From: Atherix ibis
Lineage: Eukaryota; Arthropoda; Insecta; Diptera; Athericidae
Length of the DNA stretch: 64,000 bases
Reading direction: 5' to 3'
Assembly: GCA_958298945.1 (NCBI GenBank)
Contig: OY282608.1
Coordinates: 60,426,951-60,490,950 of the forward strand
Shown here: positions 10,851 to 21,775 of the stretch, piece after piece
Position numbering within the stretch: the first letter of the stretch is position 1
How the letters are laid out: every line of letters begins with the position of its first letter
Position numbers and translations under genes: made by a program
The notes under the pieces: generated by a model
The model's database searches: none
What the model was told of the DNA's origin: nothing
Seen by the model: the letters and a program-made list of their open reading frames with translations, nothing else

Positions 10851-13800
10851 TGGTTTGTTTGTTTGTTGGTTTGTTGGTTTGTTGGTTTGTTGGTTTGTTA
10901 GTTGGTTCGTTTGTTGGTTTGTTGATTTGTCCGTTTGTTGGTTTGTTGGTTTGTTGGTTTGTTGGTTTGTTGGTTTGTTTGTTTGTTGGTTTGTTCGTTT
11001 GTTGGCTTGTTGGTTTGTTCGTTTGTTGGTTTGCTGGTTTGTTGGTTTGTTGGTTTGTTGGTTTGTTGGTTTATTGGTTTGCTGGTTTGTTGGTTTGTTG
11101 GCTTGTTGGCTTGTTGGCTTTTTGGTTTGTTGGTTTGTTGGTTTGTTGGTTTGTTGGTTTGTTGGCTTGTTGGCTTGTTGGCTTGTTGGTTTGTTTGTTT
11201 GTTGGTTTGTTGGTTTATTGGTTTGTTGGTTTGTTCGTTTGTTGGTTTGTTGGTTTGTTGGTTTGTTGGTTTATTTGTTTGTTGGTTTGTTGGCTTGTTG
11301 GTTTGTTGGTTTGTTGGTTTGTTGGTTTGTTGGTTTGTTGGTTTGTTGGTTTGTTGGTTTGTTGGTTTGTTGGCTTGTTAGCTTATTGGTTTGTTGGCTT
11401 GTTAGCTTGTTGGTTTGTTGGTTTGTTGGCTTGTTGGTTTGTTGGTTTGTTGGTTTGTTGGTTTGTTGCCTTGTTGGTTTGTTGGTTTGTTGGTTTGTTC
11501 GTTTGTTGGTTTGTTGGTTTGTTGGTTGTTTTGTTGGTTTGTTGGTTTGTTGGTTTGTTGGCTTGTTGGTTGATTGGTTTGTTGGTTTGTTGGTTTGTTT
11601 GTTTGTTGGTTTGTTCGTTTGTTGGTTTTTTGGTTTGTTGGCTTATTGGCTTGTTGATTTGTTGGTTTGTTGGCTTGTTGGTTTGTTGGTTTGTTGGTTT
11701 GTTGGTTTGTTGGTTTGTTGGTTTGTTGGTTTGTTGGTTTGTAGGTTTGTTGGTTTGTTTGTTTGTTGGTTTGTTCGTTTGTTGGCTTGTTGGTTTGTTG
11801 GCTTGTTGGCTTGTTGGTTTGTTGGTTTATTGGTTTGTTGGTTTGTTGGTTTGTTGGTTTGTTGGTTTGTTGGTTTATTGGTTTGTTGGTTTGTTCGTTT
11901 GTTGGCTTGTTGGTTTGTTGGTTTGTTGGTTTGTTGGTTTGTTGGTTTGTTGGTTTGTTGGTTTGTTGGTCTGCTGGTTTGTTGGTTTGTTGGTTTGTTG
12001 GCTTGTTGGCTTGTTGGTTTGTTGGTTTGTTGGTTTGTTGGTTTGTTGGTTTGTTGGTTTTTTTGGTTTGTTGGCTTGTTGGGTTGTTGATTTGTTTGTT
12101 TCTTGGTTTGTTGGGTTGTTGGTTTGTTGGTTTGTTGGCTTGTTCGTTTGTTGGTTTGTTGGTTTGTTGGTTTGTTGGTTTGTTGGTTTGTTGGTTTGTT
12201 GGTTTTTTGGTTTGTAGGCTTGTTGGTTTGTTGGTTTGATGGTTTGTTGGTGTGGTGGTTTGTTGGTTTGTTGGTTTGTTGGTTTGTTGGTTTGTTTGTT
12301 TGTTTGTTTGTTCGTTTGTTGGCTTGTTGGTTTGTTGGCTTGTTGGCTTGTTGGTTTGTTGGTTTGTTGGCTTGTTGGTTTGTTGGTTTGTTGGTTTTTT
12401 GGTTTGTTGGCTTGTTGGTTTGTTGATTTGTTGGTTTGTTGGTTTGTTTGTTTGTTGGTTTGTTCGTTTGTTGCATTGTTGGTTTGTTGGTTTGTTGGTT
12501 TGTTGGTTTTTTGGTTTGTTGGTTTGTTGGTTTGTTGGCTTGTTGACTTGTTGGTTTGTTGGTTTGTTGGTTTGTTGGTTTGTTGGTTTGTTGGTTTGTT
12601 GGCTTGTTGGCTTGCTGGTTTGTTGGTTTGTTGGTTTGTTGGTTTGTTGGTTTGTTGGTTTTTTGGTTTGTTGGCTTGTTGGCTTGTTGGTGTGTTGGTT
12701 TGTTGGCTTGTTGGTTTGTTGGTTTATTGGTTTGTTGGTTTGTTGGTTTGTTGGTTTTTTGGTTTGTTGGATTGTTGGTTTGTTGATTTGTTGGTTTGTT
12801 AGTTTGTTGGTTTGGTTGTGTGTTGGTTTATTTGTTTGTTGGTTTGTTGGCTTGCTGGTTTGTTGGTTTGTTGGTTTGTTGGCTTGTTGGCTTGTTGGTT
12901 TGTTGGTTTGTTGGTTTGTTGGTTTGTTGGTTTGTTGGTTTGTTTGTGTGTTTGTTTGTTTGTTTGTTGGCTTGTTGGTTTGTTGGCTTGTTGGCTTGTT
13001 GGTTTGTTGGTTTGTTGGTTTGTTGGTTTGTTGGTTTGTTGGTCTGTTGGTTTGTTGGTTTTTTGGTTTATTGGCTTGTTGGTTTGTTGATTTGTTGGTT
13101 TGTTGGTTTGTTGGTTTGTTGGTTTGTTCGTTTGTTGGTTTGTTGGTTTGTTGGTTTGCTGGTTTGTTGGTTTGTTGGTTTGTTGGCTTGTTGGCTTGTT
13201 GGTTTGTTGGTTTGTTGGCTTGTTGGTTTGTTGGTTTATTGGTTTGTTAGTTTGTTGGTTTGTTGGTTCTTTGGTTTGTTTTCTTGTTGGTTTGTTGGTA
13301 TATTGTTAGTTTGTTGGTTTGTTGGTTTATTGGTTTGTTGGTTTTTTGGTTTGTGGGTTTGTTGGTTTTTTGGTTTGTTGGCTTGTTGACTTGTTGGTTT
13401 GTTGGTTTGTTGGCTTGTTGAATTGTTGGTTTGTTGGTTTGTTGGTTTGTTGGTTTGTTTGTTTGTATGTTTGTTCGTTTGTTGGCTTGTTTGTTTGTTG
13501 GCTTCTTGGCTTGTTGGTTTGTTGGTTTGTTGGCTTGTTGGTTTGTTGGTTTATTGGTTTGTTAGTTTGTTGGTTTGTTGGTTCTTTGGTTTGTTTTCTT
13601 GTTGGTTTGTTGATTTGTTGGTTTGTTAGTTTGTTGGTTTGTTTGTTTGTTGTTTGTTCGCTTGTTGGCTTGTTTATTTGTTGTTTTTTTGGTTTGTTGA
13701 TTTGTTGGTTTGTTGGTTTGTTTCTTTGTTGGTTTGTTGGTTTGTTGGTTTGTTGGCTTGTTGGTTTGTTGGTTTGTTGGTTTTTTGGTTCGTTGATTTG

Positions 13801-14270
13801 TTGGTCTGTTGGTCTGTTGGTTTGTTGGTTTGTTGGTTTTTTGGTTTGTGGGTTTGTTGGTTTTTTAGTTTGTTGGCTTGTTGACTTGTTGGTTTGTTGG
13901 TTTGTTGGCTTGTTGAATTGTTGGTTTGTTGGTTTGTTGGTTTGTTGGTTTGTTGGTTTGTTGGTTTGCTGGTTTGTTGGTTTGTTTGTTTGTATGTTTG
14001 TTCGTTTGTTGGCTTGTTGGTTTGTTGACTTCTTGGCTTGTTGGTTTGTTGGTTTGTTGGCTTGTTGGTTTGTTGGTTTGTGGGTTTGTTAGTTTGTTGG
14101 TTTGTTGGTTTTTTGGTTTGTTTTCTTGTTAGTTTATTGATTTGTTGGTTTGTTAGTTTGTTGGTTTGTTTGTTTGTTGGTTTGTTCGTTTTTTGGCTTG
14201 TTTGTTTTTTGGTTTTTTGGTTTGTTGATTTGTTGGTTTGTTGGTTTGTTGGTTTGTTGGTTTGTTGGTT
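10851..14270 (+). repeat. Diverged relative of the 3,356-bp unit
   Basis: The block shares ordered landmarks with the two 3,356-bp copies downstream: ggcttattggcttg (about 11,639), a gggttgttgatttg word (about 12,079), ggtgtggt (about 12,249), a ttgcattgtt word (about 12,471), ggttgtgtg (about 12,813) and ggtatatt (13,297). Offsets to the copy beginning near 18.4 kb are about 7,887-7,911 for several of these. Some segments are shuffled or missing, so it is an older, rearranged copy. The stretch near 13,640-13,890 also matches 24,934-25,179. Confidence 0.72.
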
Positions 14271-14274
14271 TGTT

Positions 14275-15555
14275 GGCTTGTTGGTTTGTTGGTTTGTTGG
14301 TTTTTTGGTTAGTTGATTTGTTGGTTTGTTGGTTTGTTGGCTTGTTGGTTTGTTGGTTTGTTGGTTTGTTGGTTTATTGGTTTGTTGATTTGTTGGTTTG
14401 TTGGTTTGTTGGTTTGTTGGCTTGTTGGCTTGTTGGTTTGTTGGTTTTTTGGTTTGTTGGTTTGTTGGTTTGTTGGTTTGTTGGTTTGTTGGTTTTTTGG
14501 TTTGTTTTCTTGTTGTTTTGTTGATTTGTTGGTTTGTTAGTTTGTTGGCTTGTTTGTTTGTTGGTTTTTTGGTTTGTTGATTTGTTGGTTTGTTGGTTAG
14601 TTAGCTTGTTGGTGTGTTGGTTTGTTGGTTTTTTGGTTAGTTGATTTGTTGGTTTGTTGGCTTGTTGGTTTAATGGTTTGTTGGTTTGTTGGTTTGTTTG
14701 TTTGTTGGTTTGTTCGTTTGTTGGGTTGTTGGTTTGTTGGCTTGTTGGCTTGTTGGTTTGTTGGTTTATTGGTTTGTTGGCTTGTTGACTTGTTGGTTTG
14801 TTGGTTTGTTGGCTTGTTGAATTGTTGGTTTGTTGGTTTGTTGGTTTGTTGGTTTGTTGGTTTGTTGGTTTGTTGGTTTGTTTGTTTGTATGTTTGTTCG
14901 TTTGTTGGCTTGTTGGTTTGTTGGCTTCTTGGCTTGTTGGTTTGTTGGTTTGTTGGCTTGTTGGTTTGTTGGTTTGTTGGTTTGTTAGTTTGTTGATTTG
15001 TTGGTTTTTTGGTTTGTTTTCTTGTTGGTTTTTTGATTTGTTGGTTTGTTAGTTTGTTGGTTTGTTTGTTTGTTGGTTTGTTCGTTTTTTGGCTTGTTTG
15101 TTTTTTGGTTTTTTGGTTTGTTGATTTGTTGGTTTGTTGGTTTGTTGCTTTGTTGGTTTGTTGGTTTGTTGGCTTGTTGGTTTGTTGGTTTGTTGGTTTT
15201 TTGTTTAGTTGATTTATTGGTTTGTTGGTTTGTTGGCTTGTTGGTTTGTTGGTTTGTTGGTTTGTTGGTTTATTGGTTTGTTGATTTGTTGGTTTGTTGG
15301 TTTGTTGGTTTGTTGGCTTGTTGGCTTGTTGGTTTGTTGGTTTAATGGTTTGTTGGCTTGTTGGTTTGTTGGTTTGTTGGTTTATTGTATTGTTGGTTTG
15401 TTGGTTTGTTGGTTTGTTGGTTTGTTCGTTTGTTGGTTTGTTCGTTTGTTGGTATGTTGGTTTGTTGGCTTGTTGGTTTGCTGGTTTGGTCGTTTGTTGG
15501 TTTGTTGGTTTGTTGGTTTGTTGGTTTGTTGGTTTGTTGGTTTGTGTGTTTGTTG
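14275..15555 (+). repeat. ~1.3-kb tandem duplication, copy 1
   Basis: The ggttagttgatttg word at 14,307 recurs at 15,587 (offset 1,280). Later landmarks recur at offsets of 1,252 and then 1,372 and 1,436, so the second copy has lost about 28 bases and gained about 120 and 64. The right end carries a short AATGG module (ggtttaatgg at 15,339, tgtgtg at 15,543). Confidence 0.82.
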
Positions 15556-17000
15556 GCTTGTTGGTTTGTTGGTTTGTTGGTTTTTTGGTTAGTTGATTTG
15601 TTGGTTTGTTGGTTTGTTGGCTTGTTGGTTTGTTGGTTTGTTGGTTTGTTGGTTTATTGGTTTGTTGATTTGTTGGTTTGTTGGTTTGTTGGTTTGTTGG
15701 CTTGTTGGCTTGTTGGTTTGTTGGTTTTTTGGTTTGTTGGTTTGTTGGTTTGTTGGTTTGTTGGTTTGTTGGTTTTTTGGTTTGTTTTCTTGTTTGTTGG
15801 CTTGTTTGTTTGTTGGTTTTTTGGTTTGTTGATTTGTTGGTTTGTTGGTTAGTTAGCTTGTTGGTGTGTTGGTTTGTTGGTTTTTTGGTTAGTTGATTTG
15901 TTGGTTTGTTGGCTTGTTGGTTTAATGGTTTGTTGGTTTGTTGGTTTGTTTGTTTGTTGGTTTGTTCGTTTGTTGGGTTGTTGGTTTGTTGGCTTGTTGG
16001 CTTGTTGGTTTGTTGGTTTATTGGTTTGTTGGCTTGTTGACTTGTTGGTTTGTTGGTTTGTTGGCTTGTTGAATTGTTGGTTTGTTGGTTTGTTGGTTTG
16101 TTGGTTTGTTGGTTTGTTGGTTTGTTGGTTTGTTTGTTTGTATGTTTGTTCGTTTGTTGGCTTGTTGGTTTGTTGGCTTCTTGGCTTGTTGGTTTGTTGG
16201 TTTGTTGGCTTGTTGGTTTGTTGGTTTGTTGGTTTGTTAGTTTGTTGATTTGTTGGTTTTTTGGTTTGTTTTCTTGTTGGTTTTTTGATTTGTTGGCTTC
16301 TTGGCTTGTTGGTTTGTTGGTTTGTTGGCTTGTTGGTTTGTTGGTTTGTTGGTTTGTTAGTTTGTTGATTTGTTGGTTTTTTGGTTTGTTTTCTTGTTGG
16401 TTTATTGATTTGTTGGTTTGTTAGTTTGTTGGTTTGTTTGTTTGTTGGTTTGTTCGTTTTTTGGCTTGTTTGTTTTTTGGTTTTTTGGTTTGTTGATTTG
16501 TTGGTTTGTTGGTTTGTTGCTTTGTTGGTTTGTTGGTTTGTTGGCTTGTTGGTTTGTTGGTTTGTTGGTTTTTTGTTTAGTTGATTTATTGGTTTGTTGG
16601 TTTGTTGGCTTGTTGGTTTGTTGGTTTGTTGGTTTGTTGGTTTATTGGTTTGTTGATTTGTTGGTTTGTTGGTTTGTTGGTTTGTTGGCTTGTTGGCTTG
16701 TTGGTTTGTTGGTTTTTTGGTTTGTTGGTTTGTTGGTTTGTTGGTTTTTTGGTTTGTTGGTTTTTTGGTTTGTTGGTTTAATGGTTTGTTGGCTTGTTGG
16801 TTTGTTGGTTTGTTGGTTTATTGTTTTGTTGGTTTGTTGGTTTGTTGGTTTGTTGGTTTGTTCGTTTGTTGGTTTGTTCGTTTGTTGGTATGTTGGTTTG
16901 TTGGCTTGTTGGTTTGCTGGTTTGGTCGTTTGTTGGTTTGTTGGTTTGTTGGTTTGTTGGTTTGTTGGTTTGTTGGTTTGTTGGTTTGTGTGTTTGTTGG
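15556..17000 (+). repeat. ~1.3-kb tandem duplication, copy 2
   Basis: This is a direct copy of 14,275-15,555 ending in the same AATGG module (ggtttaatgg 16,775, tgtgtg 16,987). It contains an internal 120-bp duplication at 16,175-16,414, which accounts for most of its extra length. Confidence 0.82.
16175..16414 (+). repeat. 120-bp local tandem duplication
   Basis: ggcttcttgg occurs at 16,175 and 16,295, and the 120 bases following each are nearly the same. They include the ttagttt, gatttgtt, ggtttttt and gttttcttg words. 120 bases is 15 units, so the 8-bp phase is kept. Copy 1 has a ggttttttgatt word where copy 2 has ggtttattgatt. Confidence 0.9.
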
Positions 17001-17799
17001 CTTGTTCGTTTGTTGGTTTGTTCGTTTGTTGGCTTGTTGGTTTGTTGGTTTGTTGATTTCTTGGTTTGTTTGTTTGTTGGTTTGTGGGTTTGTTGGTTTG
17101 TTGGTTTGTTAGTTGGTTCGTTTGTTGGTTTGTTGATTTGTTCGTTTGTTGGTTTGTTGGCTTGTTGGTTTGTTTGTTTGTTGGTTTGTTTGTTTGTTGG
17201 TTTGTTCGTTTGTTGGCTTGTTGGTTTGTTCGTTTGTTGGTTTGCTGGTTTGTTGGTTTGTTGGTTCGTTGGTTTGTTGGTTTATTGGTTTGTTGGTTTG
17301 TTGGTTTGTTGGCTTGTTGGCTTGTTGGCTTTTTGGTTTGTTGGTTTGTTGGTTTGTTGGTTTGTTGGTTTGTTGGCTTGTTGGCTTGTTGGTTTGTTTG
17401 TTTGTTGGTTTGTTGGTTTGTTGGTTTGTTGGTTTGTTCGTTTGTTGGTTTGTTGGTTTGTTGGTTTGTTGGTTTATTTGTTTGTTGGTTTGTTGGCTTG
17501 TTGGTTTGTTGGTTTGTTGGTTTGTTGGTTTGTTGGATTGTTGGTTTGTTGGTTTGTTGGTTTGTTGGTTTGTTGGTTTGTTGGTTTGTTGGCTTATTAG
17601 CTTATTGGTTTGTTGGCTTGTTAGCTTGTTGGTTTGTTGGTTTGTTGGCTTGTTGGTTTGTTGGTTTGTTGGTTTGTTGGTTTGTTGCCTTGTTGGTATG
17701 TTGGTTTGTTGGTTTGTTCGTTTGTTGGTTTGTTGGTTTGTTGGTTGTTTTGTTGGTTTGTTGGTTTGTTGGTTTGTTGGCTTGTTGGTTGATTGGTTT
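17001..17799 (+). repeat. Satellite matching 10,850-11,600
   Basis: Word order from the tgtttgttgg stretch at 17,066 follows that from 10,855 at an offset of 6,211. It includes the gttagttggttcg word, gatttgttcg, ggttttt-type units and ggcttattag words near 17,592. A 12-base slip, ggttgttttgtt, lies near 17,743, as near 11,524. Nothing but satellite is present. Confidence 0.65.
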
Positions 17800-18330
17800 G
17801 TTGGTTTGTTGGTTTGTTGGTTTGTTGGCTTGTTGGCTTGTTGGTTTGTTGGTTTGTTGGTTTGTTGGTTTGTTGGTTTGTTGGTTTGTTTGTGTGTTTG
17901 TTTGTTGGTTTGTTGGCTTGTTGGCTTGCTGGTTTGTTGGTTTGTTGGTTTGTTTTTTTGTTGGTATATTTGTTTGTTGGTTTGTTAGTTTGTTGGTTTG
18001 TTGGTTTGTTGGTTTGTTTGTTTTTTGGTTTGTGGGTTTGTTGGTTTTTTGGTTTGTTGGCTTGTTGACTTGTTGGTTTGTTGGTTTGTTGGCTTGTTGA
18101 ATTGTTGGTTTGTTGGTTTGTTGGCTTGTTGGTTTGTTGGTTTGTTGGTTTGTTTGTTTGTTGGTTTGTTCGTTTGTTGGCTTGTTGGTTTGTTCGTTTG
18201 TTGGTTTGCTGGTTTGTTGGTTTGTTGGTTCGTTGGTTTGTTGGTTTATTGGTTTGTTGGTTTGTTGGTTTGTTGGCTTGTTGGCTTGTTGGCTTTTTGG
18301 TTTGTTGGTTTGTTGGTTTGTTGGTTTGTT
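17800..18330 (+). repeat. 664-bp-offset duplication, copy 1
   Basis: Landmarks ggcttgttggcttg (17,827), tgtgtg (17,891) and ggtatatttg (17,963) each recur exactly 664 bases later. The match ends where the sequence enters the ggttgttttgtt slip at 18,331. Confidence 0.88.
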
Positions 18331-18482
18331 GGTTGTTTTGTTGGTTTGGTTGTGTGTTGGTTTATTTGTTTGTTGGTTTGTTGGCTTGCTGGTTTGTTGG
18401 TTTGTTGGTTGTTTTGTTGGTTTGGTTGTGTGTTGTTTTATTTGTTTGTTGGTTTGTTGGCTTGCTGGTTTGTTGGTTTGTT
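18331..18482 (+). repeat. 76-bp local tandem duplication
   Basis: The block ggttgttttgttggtttgg followed by ttgtgtgtt and ggcttgctgg starts at 18,331 and again at 18,407. Seventy-six is 9.5 units: each copy holds one 12-base slip (ggttgttttgtt) plus eight 8-mers. Copy 2 has tgttttattt where copy 1 has tggtttattt. Confidence 0.88.
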
Positions 18483-21400
18483 GGTTTGTTGGCTTGTTGG
18501 CTTGTTGGTTTGTTGGTTTGTTGGTTTGTTGGTTTGTTGGTTTGTTGGTTTGTTTGTGTGTTTGTTTGTTGGTTTGTTGGCTTGTTGGCTTGCTGGTTTG
18601 TTGGTTTGTTGGTTTGTTTTTTTGTTGGTATATTTGTTTGTTGGTTTGTTAGTTTGTTGGTTTGTTGGTTTGTTGGTTTGTTTGTTTTTTGGTTTGTGGG
18701 TTTGTTGGTTTTTTGGTTTGTTGGCTTGTTGACTTGTTGGTTTGTTGGTTTGTTGGCTTGTTGAATTGTTGGTTTGTTGGTTTGTTGGCTTGTTGGTTTG
18801 TTGGTTTGTTGGTTTGTTTGTTTGTTGGTTTGTTCGTTTGTTGGCTTGTTGGTTTGTTCGTTTGTTGGTTTGCTGGTTTGTTGGTTTGTTGGTTCGTTGG
18901 TTTGTTGGTTTATTGGTTTGTTGGTTTGTTGGTTTGTTGGCTTGTTGGCTTGTTGGCTTTTTGGTTTGTTGGTTTGTTGGTTTGTTGGTTTGTTGGTTTG
19001 TTGGCTTGTTGGCTTGTTGGTTTGTTTGTTTGTTGGTTTGTTGGTTTGTTGGTTTGTTGGTTTGTTCGTTTGTTGGTTTGTTGGTTTGTTGGTTTGTTGG
19101 TTTATTTGTTTGTTGGTTTGTTGGCTTGTTGGTTTGTTGGTTTGTTGGTTTGTTGGTTTGTTGGTTTGTTGGTTTGTTGGTTTGTTGGTTTGTTGGTTTG
19201 TTGGTTTGTTGGTTTGTTGGCTTGTTAGCTTATTGGTTTGTTGGCTTGTTAGCTTGTTAGTTTGTTGGTTTGTTGGCTTGTTGGTTTGTTGTTTTGTTGG
19301 TTTGTTGGTTTGTTGGTTTGTGGGTTTGTTGGTTTGTTCGTTTGTTGGTTTGTTGGTTTGTTGGTTGTTTTGTTGGTTTGTTGGTTTGTTGGTTTGTTGG
19401 CTTGTTGGTTGATTGGTTTGTTGGTTTGTTGGTTTGTTGGTTTGTTGGTTTGTTGGTTTGTTCGTTTGTTGGTTTTTTGGTTTGTTGGCTTATTGGCTTG
19501 TTGATTTGTTGGTTTGTTGGCTTGTTGGTTTGTTGGTTTGTTGGTTTGTTGGTTTGTTGGTTTGTTGGTTTGTTGGTTTGTTGGTTTGTAGGTTTGTTGG
19601 TTTGTTTGTTTGTTGGTTTGTTCGTTTGTTGGCTTGTTGGTTTGTTGGCTTGTTGGCTTGTTGGTTTGTTGGTTTATTGGTTTGTTGGTTTGTTGGTTTG
19701 TTGGTTTGTTGGTTTGTTGGTTTGTTGGTTTGTTGGTTTGTTCGTTTGTTGGCTTGTTGGTTTTGTTGGTTTGTTGGTTTGTTGGTTTGTTGGTTTATTG
19801 GTTTGTTGGTTTGTTGGTTTGTTGGTTTGTTGGTTTGTTGGTCTGCTGGTTTGTTGGTTTGTTGGTTTGTTGGCTTGTTGGCTTGTTGGTTTGTTGGCTT
19901 GTTGGTTTGTTGGTTTGTTGGTTTGTTGGTTTGTTGGTTTGTTGGTTTTTTGGTTTGTTGGCTTGTTGGGTTGTTGATTTGTTTGTTTCTTGGTTTGTTG
20001 GGTTGTTGGTTTGTTGGTTTGTTGGCTTGTTGGTTTGTTGGTTTGTTGGTTTGTTGGTTTGTTGGTTTGTTGGTTTGTTGGTTTGTTGGTTTTTTGGTTT
20101 GTAGGCTTGTTGGTTTGTTGGTTTGATGGTTTGTTGGTGTGGTAGTTTATTGGTTTGTTGGTTTGTTGGTTTGTTTGTTTGTTTGTTTGTTCGTTTGTTG
20201 GCTTGTTGGTTTGTTGGCTTGTTGGCTTGTTGGTTTGTTGGTTTGTTGGCTTGTTGGTTTGTTGGTTTGTTGGTTTTTTGGTTTGTTGGCTTGTTGGTTT
20301 GTTGATTTGTTGGTTTGTTGGTTTGTTGGTTTGTTTGTTTGTTGGTTTGTTCGTTTGTTGCATTGTTGGTTTGTTGGTTTTTTGGTTTGTTGGTTTGTTG
20401 GTTTGTTGGTTTGTTGGTCTGCTGGTTTGTTGGTTTGTTGGTTTGTTGGCTTGTTGACTTGTTGGTTTGTTGGTTTGTTGGTTTGTTGGTTTGTTGGTTT
20501 GTTGGTTTGTTGGCTTGTTGGCTTGCTGGTTTGTTGGTTTGTTGGTTTGTTGGTTTGTTGGTTTGTTGGTTTTTTGGTTTGTTGGCTTGTTGGCTTGTTG
20601 GTGTGTTGGTTTGTTGGCTTGTTGGTTTGTTGGTTTATTGGTTTGTTGGTTTGTTGGTTTGTTGGTTTTTTGGTTTGTTGGATTGTTGGTTTGTTGATTT
20701 GTTGGTTTGTTTGTTTGTTGGTTTGGTTGTGTGTTGGTTTATTTGTTTGTTGGTTTGTTGGCTTGCTGGTTTGTTGGTTTGTTGGTTTGTTGGCTTGTTG
20801 GCTTGTTGGTTTGTTGGTTTGTTGGTTTGTTGGTTTGTTGGTTTGTTGGTTTGTTTGTGTGTTTGTTTGTTTGTTTGTTGGCTTGTTGGTTTGTTGGCTT
20901 GTTGGCTTGTTGGTTTGTTGGTTTGTTGGCTTGTTGGTTTGTTGGTTTGTTGGTTTGTTGGTCTGTTGGTTTGTTGGTTTTTTGGTTTGTTGGCTTGTTG
21001 GTTTGTTGATTTGTTGGTTTGTTGGTTTGTTGGTTTGTTGGTTTGTTCGTTTGTTGGTTTGTTGGTTTGTTGGTTTGCTGGTTTGTTGGTTTGTTGGTTT
21101 GTTGGCTTGTTGGCTTGTTGGTTTGTTGGTTTGTTGGTTTGTTGGTTTGTTGGCTTGTTGGCTTGCTGGTTTGTTGGTTTGTTGGTTTGTTTTTTTGTTG
21201 GTATATTTGTTTGTTGGTTTGTTAGTTTGTTGGTTTGTTGGTTTGTTGGTTTGTTTGTTTTTTGGTTTGTGGGTTTGTTGGTTTTTTGGTTTGTTGGCTT
21301 GTTGACTTGTTGGTTTGTTGGTTTGTTGGCTTGTTGAATTGTTGGTTTGTTGGTTTGTTGGTTTGTTGGTTTGTTGGTTTGTTGGTTTGTTGGTTTGTTT

Positions 21401-21775
21401 GTTTGTATGTTTGTTCGTTTGTTGGCTTGTTGGTTTGTTGGATTCTTGGCTTGTTGGTTTGTTGGTTTGTTGGCTTGTTGGTTTGTTGGTTTATTGGTTT
21501 GTTAGTTTGTTGGTTTGTTGGTTCTTTGGTTTGTTTTCTTGTTGGTTTGTTGATTTGTTGGTTTGTTAGTTTGTTGGTTTGTTTGTTTGTTGTTTGTTCG
21601 CTTGTTGGCTTGTTTATTTGTTGTTTTTTTGGTTTGTTGATTTGTTGGTTTGTTGGTTTGTTTCTTTGTTGGTTTGTTGGTTTGTTGGTTTGTTGGCTTG
21701 TTGGTTTGTTGGTTTGTTGGTTTTTTGGTTTGTTGGATTGTTGGTTTGTTGATTTGTTGGTTTGTTTGTTTGTTG
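18420..21775 (+). repeat. 3,356-bp higher-order unit, copy 1
   Basis: Landmarks ggttgtgtg (18,424), tgtgtg (18,555), ggtatatttg (18,627), ggcttgttagcttatt (19,219), ggttttttggtttgttggctta (starts 19,471), ttgcattgtt (about 20,358) and ggtatatttg (21,200) recur in copy 2 at offsets of 3,340-3,363. The small offset changes mark one- to two-unit indels, including a one-base loss in ggttttgttgg near 19,761. It ends just before the next ggttgtgtg at 21,780. Confidence 0.9.
18464..18994 (+). repeat. 664-bp-offset duplication, copy 2
   Basis: tgtgtg at 18,555 and ggtatatttg at 18,627 pair with 17,891 and 17,963. This copy is also the left end of the 3,356-bp unit, so the 664-bp and 3,356-bp duplications are nested. 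Confidence 0.85.

Noticed and set aside
18551..18566. tgtgtg stretches as Z-DNA-forming alternating purine-pyrimidine tracts
   Set aside because: The alternation lasts only about six to eight bases before TTT interrupts it, too short to support a Z-DNA call.
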